DNA of 64,000 nt from Flavobacteriales bacterium. Lineage in GTDB: Bacteria; Bacteroidota; Bacteroidia; NS11-12g; UBA9320. The notes under the pieces are model-generated. The model saw nothing but the letters and a program-made list of their open reading frames with translations. It was not told the origin of the DNA and did not search any database. This document shows positions 53,194 to 61,833 of the stretch, piece after piece (the stretch's first letter is position 1; every line of letters begins with the position of its first letter). Made by a program: the position numbers and the translations under genes. The stretch covers positions 1 through 64,000 of the forward strand of contig JACJZW010000012.1 of the NCBI GenBank assembly GCA_020635355.1, given 5' to 3'.

Positions 53194-54210
53194 TCAGACA
53201 TCAACAGATGCCGCATTTACAAGTTTGTTTTCGTATAAATATTCGGCGATTTGAACTGCGTTGGTTGCAGCACCTTTTCGAAGGTTATCACTCACCACCC
53301 ACATATTCAGGGCATTTTCTTCACTTTCGTCCCGTCTGATACGGCCTACAAAAACCTCGTTTTTCCCGCGGGCGTAAAATGGCATCGGGTAGATGTTGTT
53401 TTGAACGTCGTCCTGCACCACCACACCCGGCATACTGCCGATGTCCTGTCGCACCGTTTCCAGATCAAAACTCTTCTTCAAACGAACATTGATGGACTCA
53501 GAATGCCCTCCCGATACCGGTACACGAACAGCGGTGGCCGTGATTCGGAGAGAAGGATCGCCTAAAATTTTACGCGTTTCGTTCACGAGTTTCATCTCCT
53601 CCTTAGTGTATCCGTTTTCCGTAAACACATCACAATGTGGAAGACAATTCTTATCGATCCGATATGGGTATGGGCCTTCGGCCGATTGCTGATCGTTTGC
53701 GCGTTCATAATCCATTTGATCAACGGCAGCATAGCCGGTACCCGAAACCGATTGATAGGTGGATATCACGAGGCGATCGATACCATACTTGTCCTGCAAG
53801 GGTTTCAACGCCATTACCATCTGAATGGTTGAACAGTTTGGGTTGGCTATGATAAAGTCAGTTTCCGTTAACTCGTTGGCGTTAATTTCCGGAACGATGA
53901 GTTTGTGATTGGGACTCATTCTCCAGGCGGATGAATTATCGATCACAAATACAGAACGCTCAGCAAAGCGGGGTGCCCACTCTAATGACGATTCTGAACC
54001 CGCAGAAAAAATGGCTATATCGATGTCGCGATTTATGGCATCTTCCAGCGTAGTGCATGTGTACTCCTTCCCACGCAACATCACCTTCTTGCCGGCCGAC
54101 TTCTCACTGGCAACCGGTATCAGTTCAGATACGGGAAGCGTACTGTTTTCCAATACGGCGAGCATTTCAGTTCCAACCATTCCGGTTGCTCCGACAAGGG
54201 CTATTTTCAT
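53194..54210 (-). CDS. asd: Aspartate-semialdehyde dehydrogenase
   Basis: 338 residues. It reduces aspartyl-4-phosphate to aspartate semialdehyde with NADPH, the branch-point step to lysine, methionine, threonine and diaminopimelate. 'VGATGMVGTEML' is the NADP-binding loop, 'IANPNCSTIQMV' holds the catalytic Cys, and 'VPVSGGHSESINV' the active-site His. The reading frame starts with the core strand, so the N-terminus is complete. Confidence 0.97.
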   Translation of the reverse strand: MKIALVGATGMVGTEMLAVLENSTLPVSELIPVASEKSAGKKVMLRGKEYTCTTLEDAINRDIDIAIFSAGSESSLEWAPRFAERSVFVIDNSSAWRMSPNHKLIVPEINANELTETDFIIANPNCSTIQMVMALKPLQDKYGIDRLVISTYQSVSGTGYAAVDQMDYERANDQQSAEGPYPYRIDKNCLPHCDVFTENGYTKEEMKLVNETRKILGDPSLRITATAVRVPVSGGHSESINVRLKKSFDLETVRQDIGSMPGVVVQDDVQNNIYPMPFYARGKNEVFVGRIRRDESEENALNMWVVSDNLRKGAATNAVQIAEYLYENKLVNAASVDV

Positions 54211-54266
54211 AGGGTTTTAAATTTCGTGCAAAGAAAACGCTTTCCGTTCAAAGGATCAGCGAAAGA

Positions 54267-55127
54267 TCAGATATCAAGCACCTCAGCCTCTTGTTTCCAA
54301 TTGGAGGTGCGGCCCATGGCGTTAACAATGCGCGCCAAATCAGGTAACATTTCCTCAAATTGATCGAGATAGAGGGATTGTGGCCCGTCCGATAAGGCTT
54401 TTTCGGGATGATCGTGAACTTCAATCATTAACCCGTCAGCACCTGATGCAACAGCACTCATGGAGGCCGGTTTAATCAGATCCCGATTGCCAGTTGCCTG
54501 TGAAGGGTCGGCCAATACCGGTAGATGCGACAATTCCTTGGCCAGTGCAATAGCAACCGTGTCCAGGGTATTTCGTGTGGAATCGTCGAATGTCCGTATT
54601 CCGCGTTCGCACAAAATAACCTGTTCATTGCCACCGAGCAACAGATATTCAGCAGCCAAAAGCCACTCCTCAACCGTGGCATCCATTCCCCGTTTGAGCA
54701 GGATTGGTTTACGTGTTTTACCCAGCTCTTTAAGGAAATGGTAATTTTTCATGTTCCTTGATCCCACTTGCAGGATATCGGCGTAGGGATACACAGTTTC
54801 CAATAGACTAAGATCCATGACTTCGGTTACCACACCCAGCGAATACCGATCGGCCACGTTTCGCATCAATTTCAATCCGGGTTCCTTCAGACCCTGGAAA
54901 CTGTAGGGCGATGTTCGTGGCTTGTAGGCACCACCACGCAACAACCCAACGCCAAGCTGACTTATGGTTCGCGCAATAACCTCAATTTGTTCTTCGGATT
55001 CTACGGCACACGGACCGGCAATCATGACAACTTCGTCACCTCCGATTCGGATATTTCCAACGTCTACAATTGTAGATGAGGCTTTGGATTTTCTAGCCGC
55101 CAGCTTATATGACTGGTTTGAATTCAA
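54267..55127 (-). CDS. aroF: 3-deoxy-7-phosphoheptulonate synthase (type I-beta)
   Basis: 286 residues. It condenses PEP and erythrose-4-phosphate in the first shikimate step. Conserved blocks are 'MIAGPCAVESEEQI', 'LRGGAYKPRTSPYSFQG', 'PILLKRGM', 'ILCERGIRTFD' and 'PVLADPSQATG'. It lacks both a fused chorismate mutase and an N-terminal ferredoxin-like regulatory domain, so feedback control cannot be inferred. The start is TTG 55127; this is the first start upstream of the conserved domain. The symbol is by family only. Confidence 0.9.
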   Translation of the reverse strand: MNSNQSYKLAARKSKASSTIVDVGNIRIGGDEVVMIAGPCAVESEEQIEVIARTISQLGVGLLRGGAYKPRTSPYSFQGLKEPGLKLMRNVADRYSLGVVTEVMDLSLLETVYPYADILQVGSRNMKNYHFLKELGKTRKPILLKRGMDATVEEWLLAAEYLLLGGNEQVILCERGIRTFDDSTRNTLDTVAIALAKELSHLPVLADPSQATGNRDLIKPASMSAVASGADGLMIEVHDHPEKALSDGPQSLYLDQFEEMLPDLARIVNAMGRTSNWKQEAEVLDI

Positions 55128-55164
55128 GTCTCAAACTTTTTGCAAATAAAACACCATCTTTTCA

Positions 55165-56550
55165 TTAAAGTTTGGTGTACGTGACTTTCAATCGGATGTT
55201 TTTCTCCGTTTGATTGTTCTTCGTATCCAGAACCAATCGGGATGGGGTAATGGGGTTGTCAGAAGGGATGATCACATACAGACCACGGTTATCCATGTTG
55301 CCATTTAAAACAGCATCATCCAGCAATCCCTGAAGGTGTCGGTTAAGATGGAAGGTGTAGGTACGTCCATCGGAGTTTAACTCCCCACCATAATTGGTGT
55401 AACCACTCCAGGCTGAGCTTGGTGGTGCGATCAGATCAATCAAGTCCAGGATAAGTTTGTTGGACCCTGTACCATCGGCATTCACCGGTTGAAGCAACAG
55501 CAATCTCTCCGGAGCTGGATAGGTCTCTGTAGCGGAACCATTGGCAACGGTGAGGGTAAGCTTTGCTTCATTGATCAGAATCTGTTCACCATTCTTAACC
55601 AATTCAAATAAGTCTGGGATTTCAATCTTAATCTTACTCATACCCATGGATTGCAGGTACGTTTCATCGAAATGCGTTCCTGGTGAGTTGAATTGATTGG
55701 TGAGGTTTGCAGATGGATCACTGATGGTATAATGCATCATTCGCTCCGATTGATCCGTAATTGGAAATTCTTTTTTCAGTGTATCACTGAAGTACACCGA
55801 TAGCTTACTGAGACTTGAATTCAAGTCAAGTGGAGAAATATAACCCGATCCGGAGCTGAGACCGCTGGAACGCGGAACGAGCGCAATTCCATTGAGGAAA
55901 TTTAGGAAAGACTCATTGCTACCATAGGCGCCGGCAGTGAAGAACGACTCACCAAATGCCTGACTCAGTTTGATGCGAATCAGACCTCGTTCTTTTTGAA
56001 GTGTTCCGTTTTCGTTAAACCAGGTGGTGTCATCCGGGTTGAGTTTGCCGGTGTATGTTCCCAATAAGCTTCCAACAGCTGGCTGATAATTGGAGTAGTA
56101 TCGGTTATCTTCATTTAACAGTTCCTGAAGTTGAAATACATCAACGGTCACGTTGGAATTAACATCGCCGTATCCGGGTATGTCACCATCAAGTGCAATG
56201 GAGAGCACAACAGAATCCAGCGAGGGATTGGTTCCAAAATCGATGTTGATTTCCTGAAGCAGGCACTGGGTATACACGCTGGAAGAGGTCGTGCCAAACA
56301 CCGGATCATTGATCGCTCCCAAAATGGTAGAACTCAATGAATCCACGCGGATGGAATCTTCGCGTACAGCATAGGTTCGGATTTCAAATGAATCCGTAAC
56401 CTGTCCTTTGAATTGATCTGTGTTCGGCAAAAGGTCGAAGCCTATTTCATCTTCATACTTTTTGCAGGAGGAGAGTGTAGCGCAGAGAGATAAAAAGAAG
56501 GCTGCCACATGGACAGCCTTGAAGTTAGTTTTGCGCCAGAATGTTGTCAT
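55165..56550 (-). CDS. DUF4270-family lipoprotein
   Basis: 461 residues. The lipoprotein signal ('HVAAFFLSLCATLSSC') has its lipobox LSSC at about residue 29; then comes 'KKYEDEIGFDLLPNTDQ', the DUF4270 start. The rest is beta-rich with 'SVVLSIALDGDIPGYGDVN' and 'TLTVANGSATETY'. Members are lipoproteins of unknown function that often follow glgA in Bacteroidota, as here. ATG 56550 lies inside the glgA 3' end (26-bp overlap). The first codons overlap a strong terminator. Confidence 0.85.
   Translation of the reverse strand: MTTFWRKTNFKAVHVAAFFLSLCATLSSCKKYEDEIGFDLLPNTDQFKGQVTDSFEIRTYAVREDSIRVDSLSSTILGAINDPVFGTTSSSVYTQCLLQEINIDFGTNPSLDSVVLSIALDGDIPGYGDVNSNVTVDVFQLQELLNEDNRYYSNYQPAVGSLLGTYTGKLNPDDTTWFNENGTLQKERGLIRIKLSQAFGESFFTAGAYGSNESFLNFLNGIALVPRSSGLSSGSGYISPLDLNSSLSKLSVYFSDTLKKEFPITDQSERMMHYTISDPSANLTNQFNSPGTHFDETYLQSMGMSKIKIEIPDLFELVKNGEQILINEAKLTLTVANGSATETYPAPERLLLLQPVNADGTGSNKLILDLIDLIAPPSSAWSGYTNYGGELNSDGRTYTFHLNRHLQGLLDDAVLNGNMDNRGLYVIIPSDNPITPSRLVLDTKNNQTEKNIRLKVTYTKL
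56492..56520 (-). terminator. Terminator hairpin inside the DUF4270 signal-peptide coding region
   Basis: On the minus strand AAGGCTG and CAGCCTT (56520-56514 and 56504-56498) form a stem with a 9-nt loop, followed by CTTTTTA. It lies just past the glgA stop and within the first codons of DUF4270, where it encodes the 'KAVHVAAFF' stretch. Confidence 0.65.
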
Positions 56551-57343
56551 AGAATTCCGTGTATTCTTCGGCAATATTATCGCCCCGGTGTTCGAGGACT
56601 GGCTTGGTACCATCGTTCTGGAGATGACTGGCAACCTGAGGATCCAGTGTGTCCGCACAGTTAACAATGGCGTCTGAATGCGTGATGGCTCCAATGTACA
56701 AACTAGAGCAATCGCCGTTTTCAAATGGTTTCATGTGCTCGTCTGTAATGTGGTTCAGACTCGCTTTACGGGTGAAGTCATTACCAAGTGAGTCTTGATA
56801 TTCCTTGTTGAATACGCTGTAAACAATTTTCGCATTCTGGAATACCGGCTCATCGCGATAAATGGTTTTGAGGTAAAGTGGAATCAAACTGGTCATCCAA
56901 CCGTGACAGTGAATTATGTCCGGGTACCATCCAAGTTTCTTTACCGTTTCAAGAGCCCCTTTGCAGAAGAAGATGGTTCGCTCATCATTGTCCGCAAAGA
57001 ATTCATCATTCTCATCGCTGTAAACATGCTTGCGGTGAAAGTAATCCTCGTTGTCAAGGAAGTACACCTGCATCTTTGTGCTTGGGATTGACGCGACCTT
57101 AATGGTCAGTGGGTTGTCGTTGTCATCAATGGTAATGTTCATTCCAGACAATCGAACAACTTCATGAAGTCGGTTACGACGTTCGTTAATAACTCCAAAT
57201 CGTGGTACAAGAATCCTCACCTCATTGTCCTGCTCCTGAACAGCCTGCGGCAGCATGCGTGCAATGTCCGACAAAGCGTTACTTTCCAAAAAAGGACTCA
57301 TTTCCGAAGAAATGAATAATACTTTCTTCTTGTTGTTTTCCAT
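56525..57343 (-). CDS. glgA: Short glycogen/starch synthase (GT5 N-terminal domain only)
   Basis: 272 residues covering only the N-terminal Rossmann lobe of a GT5 glycogen synthase ('VLFISSEMSPFLESNALSDI', 'DIIHCHGWMTSLIPLYLK', 'FNKEYQDSLG', 'DAIVNCADTLDP'). The usual ADP-glucose motif K-x-G-G-L is replaced by 'ESNALSDI', and the C-terminal GT-B lobe is missing. Short versions of this size are widespread in Bacteroidota next to panC and DUF4270, so this is probably not a truncation, but whether it is an active synthase is unclear. Confidence 0.85.
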   Translation of the reverse strand: MENNKKKVLFISSEMSPFLESNALSDIARMLPQAVQEQDNEVRILVPRFGVINERRNRLHEVVRLSGMNITIDDNDNPLTIKVASIPSTKMQVYFLDNEDYFHRKHVYSDENDEFFADNDERTIFFCKGALETVKKLGWYPDIIHCHGWMTSLIPLYLKTIYRDEPVFQNAKIVYSVFNKEYQDSLGNDFTRKASLNHITDEHMKPFENGDCSSLYIGAITHSDAIVNCADTLDPQVASHLQNDGTKPVLEHRGDNIAEEYTEFYDNILAQN

Positions 57344-57439
57344 AAAAGAGTGTGATTACTAATGCTTGTGCAAAGATACCGCCTAAAATCCGCACATTTG
57401 CCCCCGGCACAACTTGTATTTCTAATATAATTTTCGTAC

Positions 57440-58300
57440 ATGAAGGTGTTCAAGTCCGCTCTATTGCTGCATTCAGAGCTCGCCAATCAACGGAAAATGG
57501 GTCGATCAATCGGCTTCGTTCCTACCATGGGGGCACTGCATGAAGGCCATCTTGCTTTGGTAGAACGCGCCAGGGAGGGAAATGATACAGTGGTGTGCAG
57601 CATTTTTGTCAATCCACGGCAATTTAACGATGCTCAGGACCTGCAAGCCTACCCAAGGTCAATAGAGGACGACATGGAGAAGTTGATGGCGGCTCAGGTG
57701 GATATATTGTTCCTTCCAGAATACGCAGATGTATACGGAGCGGATGATGTACATGAAACGATAGATCTGAACGGTTTGGATCATGTGTTGGAAGGGAGGC
57801 AGCGCCCGGGTCATTTTCAAGGTGTGGCTCAGGTTGTCAAGCGTTTCTTTGAACAGGTTCAACCCAACCGAGCCTATTTTGGCCAGAAGGATTTTCAGCA
57901 AACGGTGGTGATTCGTCGGCTCCTCAATCTGCATTTCCCGGATATCCAGCTAGTGGTTTGCCCCATTATTCGCGAATCCAACGGTTTGGCCATGTCGTCG
58001 CGAAATGAACGGCTAAGCACAGATGGGCGTAACAAGGCCGGTTTTATCTTTCATACCCTTTTGAGATTGCGGGAACGATGTCATTTCAAAAGCCTTCAGG
58101 AGTCACTGGAAATTAGTCGTGACTACCTTCAATCAAAAAAGGGAGTCACATTGGAATATTTAGAGGCTGTGGATGGACTTACTATGAAAACTGTACAGGA
58201 TCTGGAGGATGCCTCCAACATCGTGGCCGTTGTTGTGGTACAATTTGAAGGCGTTCGATTGCTGGATAACATCATCCTCAAAAACGCTGCCGGGAACTAA
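57440..58300 (+). CDS. panC: Pantothenate synthetase
   Basis: 286 residues. It joins pantoate and beta-alanine with ATP to make pantothenate for coenzyme A. 'GFVPTMGALHEGHLALVERA' (HxGH), 'SIFVNPRQFN' and 'GQKDFQQTVVIRRL' are the family blocks, together with the KMSKS-like 'AMSSRNERLS'. It diverges from glgA; panD, which often follows, is absent. A near-consensus TAATTTTC lies 4 nt before the ATG. The 3' end overlaps the convergent HTTM gene by 23 bp. Confidence 0.96.
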   Translation: MKVFKSALLLHSELANQRKMGRSIGFVPTMGALHEGHLALVERAREGNDTVVCSIFVNPRQFNDAQDLQAYPRSIEDDMEKLMAAQVDILFLPEYADVYGADDVHETIDLNGLDHVLEGRQRPGHFQGVAQVVKRFFEQVQPNRAYFGQKDFQQTVVIRRLLNLHFPDIQLVVCPIIRESNGLAMSSRNERLSTDGRNKAGFIFHTLLRLRERCHFKSLQESLEISRDYLQSKKGVTLEYLEAVDGLTMKTVQDLEDASNIVAVVVVQFEGVRLLDNIILKNAAGN

Positions 58301-59603
58301 ACGATCTGTCCGGTCCGTCCAGCACCCATTCAGATCGCCTGAACGGATGCCATGATGCTTTAGCCATGTTATAGGTTGGGTCAATCATATCTTGAGCTTC
58401 GCGATAATTCAAGCTCACCCTGGAACGCACATAGATCTCTGCCTCATCACCATAAATACGCTTCAAGCGTTGACAATACTGCCAGATTAAATCCGGGTGA
58501 GTGGGCAGCATGCCGGCCTGGTGCTCTGAAAGATCGGCCTGATGATCGTGGAATGTTCGATTTCCGTCTTGATCCACAATGGTGAACCGGATGTAGCCGG
58601 ATTTGGATCGAAGCATCATCCGCCAGCTCAATCGGTGGCCTTCCTCTGTCCAAAGCACATCGCCCGGAATAAGATGATGTCTCAGTGGTAAGGCAATTTG
58701 AAGTAGAAAGAATAAACTGTAAAAGATGAGGATCAAACGAGTATTTCCGGTTGGCCGAGTGGTGCTTGATAGGTTGGGCTTCAAACGAAATCGTTTGGTC
58801 AAGACAGATTCCGGATAGAAAAAAACCGCCGATGCGATCATCATATATGGAAAGGTCCCGATTTGAAAGGTGATGGAATTGGTCACATGAAAGAATATGC
58901 CTATCACAAAGGCAGCGTTGCGGGTAGGTTTATATATTAAGGCGGGAATCACTAGAAAATCAAAGGCTATTCCGCCCCACGCCACCAGATACTTCGTGTA
59001 GGCCCATCTGTAAAATCCACCAATCACTGGAAAATCGTGTTTGGGTTTGAACCACTCCTCGATGAGAACACCATGCAGCCAATCTGGGTAAAGTTTCGCC
59101 ATGGCAGCATAGGTATAAACAATGAAGAGTAGGGCAACGAATTGATAGTGATATATGCCGGGTATCGAATTGGTGCGCTTAGCTGATCCTTTTCTGGAAT
59201 CCAGACTGAGATTGACAACTGCCGGAGAAATCGTCATCAGGATGCAGATCAATCCCATCAAGTAATGATGATTGTTGTAACTCACCTTATGCATTAGATA
59301 GGTCCACCACCACAGTACCGTGAAGAGGCTCATCATCCACCGGTACTTCCATCCCAGGGTAATGCCAACGGCCAACAGGCCCATCACGATATATATCCCA
59401 TATAGGTGATAACCCGGTGAACAATTCATCCAGTCAAACCCAATAAAATTAAATGAAGCCACAGGAGGGGTGATGAACAATAAATGGGTATAACCCACCA
59501 GGATAGACCCAAAACATTCCACTATGAGAACTATGCCAAATAGAATTCTCCAAAGCGACAATGGAATAGAGGATACGGGCTTAAAAAGGAATTCTCGGAT
59601 CAT
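58278..59603 (-). CDS. HTTM-domain (vitamin K-dependent gamma-carboxylase-like) membrane protein
   Basis: 441 residues with seven or eight membrane helices and a soluble C-terminal domain. The helices contain 'SYNNHHYLMGLICILM' and 'AAMAKLYPDWLHGV', blocks of the HTTM family, and the soluble part has 'EGHRLSWRMMLRSKSGYIRF', found in Bacteroidota members. Homology to vertebrate gamma-glutamyl carboxylase is distant; the bacterial substrates are unknown. Confidence 0.88.
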   Translation of the reverse strand: MIREFLFKPVSSIPLSLWRILFGIVLIVECFGSILVGYTHLLFITPPVASFNFIGFDWMNCSPGYHLYGIYIVMGLLAVGITLGWKYRWMMSLFTVLWWWTYLMHKVSYNNHHYLMGLICILMTISPAVVNLSLDSRKGSAKRTNSIPGIYHYQFVALLFIVYTYAAMAKLYPDWLHGVLIEEWFKPKHDFPVIGGFYRWAYTKYLVAWGGIAFDFLVIPALIYKPTRNAAFVIGIFFHVTNSITFQIGTFPYMMIASAVFFYPESVLTKRFRLKPNLSSTTRPTGNTRLILIFYSLFFLLQIALPLRHHLIPGDVLWTEEGHRLSWRMMLRSKSGYIRFTIVDQDGNRTFHDHQADLSEHQAGMLPTHPDLIWQYCQRLKRIYGDEAEIYVRSRVSLNYREAQDMIDPTYNMAKASWHPFRRSEWVLDGPDRSFSSRQRF

Positions 59604-59694
59604 GGTTATCAGTAGTCCGAAGTACGTGATTTCAAGTCAGATTTTCACGCTAGCGTACGTGTCCCTATGGCTTTGTGCTTGAACGTATAGGACA

Positions 59695-59729
59695 TAAAAA
59701 AGCCTGCCATCCAAGAGGAAGGCAGGCTT
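59695..59729 (-). terminator. Intrinsic terminator after sod
   Basis: Stem AAGCCTGCC (59700-59708) with GGCAGGCTT (59721-59729); on the minus strand a T-run follows. Confidence 0.85.
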
Positions 59730-59750
59730 GGTTAAGTTAATTTCTGACGG

Positions 59751-60350
59751 TTATTTGGCAGCGGCCAATCGGCGTGCAACTTCATCCCAGTTTACGACAT
59801 TCCAGAATGCGGAAATGTAATCGGGGCGACGATTCTGATAGTTCAGGTAATACGCGTGCTCCCATACATCCAGTCCGAGGATGGGAGTGCCCTTGCAGCC
59901 AGCACCCATGATCGGGTTGTCCTGGTTTGCTGTAGAGCATACACACAGTTTTCCATCGCACCAGCACAACCAGGCCCATCCGGATCCGAATTGAGTAGCT
60001 GCGGCGTTTGAAAAGGCTTCTTTAAAGGCGTCAAAACTTCCAAAGGCCGAGTTAATTTCATTGGCCAGATCACCTGTTGGTGCTCCGCCACCGTTTGGTG
60101 ACATGATGGTCCAGAACAACGAGTGGTTATAGTGCCCACCGCCATTATTTCGAACGGCACCATTGTCGTGATGGTTGCGTAAAAGGTCTTCCAATGACTT
60201 GCCTTCCATATCGGTTCCTTCAACCGCAGCATTCAATTTTGCTACGTAACCGGCATGGTGTTTTCCATGATGAATCTCCATGGTACGGGCATCAATATTT
60301 GGTTCAAGTGCGTTGTGCGCATAGGGAAGCGCAGGTAGTTCAAATGACAT
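59751..60350 (-). CDS. sodB: Superoxide dismutase (Fe/Mn type)
   Basis: 199 residues, cytoplasmic. It dismutates superoxide to hydrogen peroxide and oxygen. Metal ligands are His27 in 'EIHHGKHHAGYV', a second His in 'GGGHYNHSLFW', and Asp and His in 'LGLDVWEHAYYLNYQN'. The sequence is near-canonical length; whether iron or manganese is used cannot be decided safely, so sodB is provisional. It ends in a strong terminator and starts with a -7 box 20 nt upstream. Confidence 0.95.
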   Translation of the reverse strand: MSFELPALPYAHNALEPNIDARTMEIHHGKHHAGYVAKLNAAVEGTDMEGKSLEDLLRNHHDNGAVRNNGGGHYNHSLFWTIMSPNGGGAPTGDLANEINSAFGSFDAFKEAFSNAAATQFGSGWAWLCWCDGKLCVCSTANQDNPIMGAGCKGTPILGLDVWEHAYYLNYQNRRPDYISAFWNVVNWDEVARRLAAAK

Positions 60351-60370
60351 AGTGTTTTGTTTTAAGTTGA

Positions 60371-60378
60371 CAAATTTA
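60371..60378 (-). promoter_or_regulatory. TAnnTTTG -7 box upstream of sod
   Basis: On the minus strand TAAATTTG, 20 nt before the ATG at 60350. It implies a short leader, in contrast to the leaderless-type genes. Confidence 0.45.
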
Positions 60379-60453
60379 GGTTAGAAAAGTGCTTTTCATA
60401 CCTTACACTTAACTTGCCCTATTGTTTGAAAATAGTGTATTATCATTTGTTAT

Positions 60454-61035
60454 ATGGATATCGATAACATCATTCAAGGAAGGCGATCCAGCTTTCCTGC
60501 CCAGTATTCGGGCGATAAAATCCCTGAGCGTGTGGTGCTCCATCTGCTTGAAAATGCCAATTGGGCCCCCACCCATTATCATACAGAACCATGGCGATTT
60601 AAAGTTTTTGCCGATGGCGGACTGAATAGGCTTATGGATGCCTTGGCCGCTATTTACAAAGAGCGGACCCCTGAAGAGGCCTTCTCACAGGCAAAATTTG
60701 AAAAATATACCGATCGCAAATCGAAGGTTTCACACGCCATAGTTATTGTGATGAAGAAAAGTCTCCGTCCGGATCTTCCGGAAGTGGAGGAAGTGTGTGC
60801 CACAGCTTGTGCCGTTCAGAACATGTGGCTAACCCTTGCCAACTACCCTCAATACGGAGGGTATTGGAGCACCGGTCATTTGGTCTATACCGATGAGTTT
60901 CGCGAGTTCCTGCATCTGGAGGAAGACGAGATGTGTCTGGGAATTTTTTATTTGGGAAGTCTCCGTGAAGATGCTCGCGAAATTCCGGGTAGGCGCGGAG
61001 ATTGGAACGAAAAGGTAAGCTTTCAGTACAACTGA
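60454..61035 (+). CDS. Nitroreductase-family protein (YdjA-like)
   Basis: 193 residues. The FMN-binding start 'IIQGRRSSFPAQYSG' and 'ENANWAPTHYHTEPWRF' are hallmarks of the family, and 'GYWSTGHLVY' with 'LGIFYLGSL' is the C-terminal half. Small single-domain members act as homodimers, reducing nitro or quinone compounds with NAD(P)H. It is followed after 1 nt by a potassium channel gene. Confidence 0.93.
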   Translation: MDIDNIIQGRRSSFPAQYSGDKIPERVVLHLLENANWAPTHYHTEPWRFKVFADGGLNRLMDALAAIYKERTPEEAFSQAKFEKYTDRKSKVSHAIVIVMKKSLRPDLPEVEEVCATACAVQNMWLTLANYPQYGGYWSTGHLVYTDEFREFLHLEEDEMCLGIFYLGSLREDAREIPGRRGDWNEKVSFQYN

Positions 61036-61036
61036 T

Positions 61037-61384
61037 ATGAGTCAACTGAATCGATTTTTAGAGCACACGATCTTCTTCAAAACCATTTTGTCCTTTCTGA
61101 AGGATCGGGAATACCGGGGGTTGATCTACATCACGTTGTTTGTATTGGTGGCCGGCACCATTGTCTATCACTATATGGAAGGATGGAGATGGATTGATGC
61201 ACTTTACTTTTGTGTCATCACGCTTACCACAGTTGGTTACGGGGATTTTTCACCTCAAACCGATGGTGGGAAGCTCTTTACCATTTTTTACATCATCGTG
61301 GGTATCGGCATCATTTTGAGCTTTATTGATGCGCTATACACCCATTTTAATCGGCATACACTGGAACGGAGGAATAAACGATGA
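61037..61384 (+). CDS. Two-TM potassium channel
   Basis: 115 residues: two membrane helices ('GLIYITLFVLVAGTIVYHYM' and 'LFTIFYIIVGIGIILSFIDA') around a pore loop with the selectivity filter TTVGYGD. There is no RCK, cyclic-nucleotide or other regulatory domain. It would assemble as a tetramer in the inner membrane. It overlaps the dtd start by 4 nt (ATGA). Confidence 0.94.
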   Translation: MSQLNRFLEHTIFFKTILSFLKDREYRGLIYITLFVLVAGTIVYHYMEGWRWIDALYFCVITLTTVGYGDFSPQTDGGKLFTIFYIIVGIGIILSFIDALYTHFNRHTLERRNKR

Positions 61385-61833
61385 GGGCCTTAATTCAGCG
61401 CGTGAGTGCGGCGTCTGTTCGGGTGGATGGTGAGACCATAGCTTCCATTGATTCGGGCATGGTGGTACTATTGGGAATAGGGGATGAAGATGACACCACC
61501 GATCTCGATTGGTTGGTGGGTAAGGTGGCACGATTGCGAATCTTTGACGACGAGGAAGGAGTGATGAACTGGTCATTGAATCCGGAGCATCATCAAGTAA
61601 TTGTGGTATCTCAGTTTACCCTGCATGCGTCTACGAAGAAGGGAAACAGACCATCCTACATTCGGGCTGCACGTCCTGAAAAGGCCCAACCAATGTACCT
61701 GGAATTTGTGCGTGCCTTGACTCATGAATCCGGTTGCACGGTTCAGATGGGCTCATTTGGAGCCAACATGCAGGTTGACTTGGTGAACAACGGACCAGTT
61801 ACGATTTGGATTGATTCGAAGAATCGGGAGTGA
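61381..61833 (+). CDS. dtd: D-aminoacyl-tRNA deacylase
   Basis: 150 residues. It hydrolyses D-aminoacyl-tRNAs (and glycyl-tRNA-Ala), preventing D-amino-acid mis-incorporation. 'MRALIQRVSAASVRVDGE' is the canonical N-terminus, 'VSQFTLHASTKKGNRPSY' the active-site block and 'NNGPVTIW' the closing NxGPVT motif. The third gene of a tight operon with the nitroreductase and channel. Its 3' end overlaps waaA by 35 bp. Confidence 0.97.
   Translation: MRALIQRVSAASVRVDGETIASIDSGMVVLLGIGDEDDTTDLDWLVGKVARLRIFDDEEGVMNWSLNPEHHQVIVVSQFTLHASTKKGNRPSYIRAARPEKAQPMYLEFVRALTHESGCTVQMGSFGANMQVDLVNNGPVTIWIDSKNRE

Noticed and set aside
58278..58300. Frameshift or truncation at the panC/HTTM junction
   Set aside because: Both proteins have full-length family C-termini; it is a simple convergent overlap.
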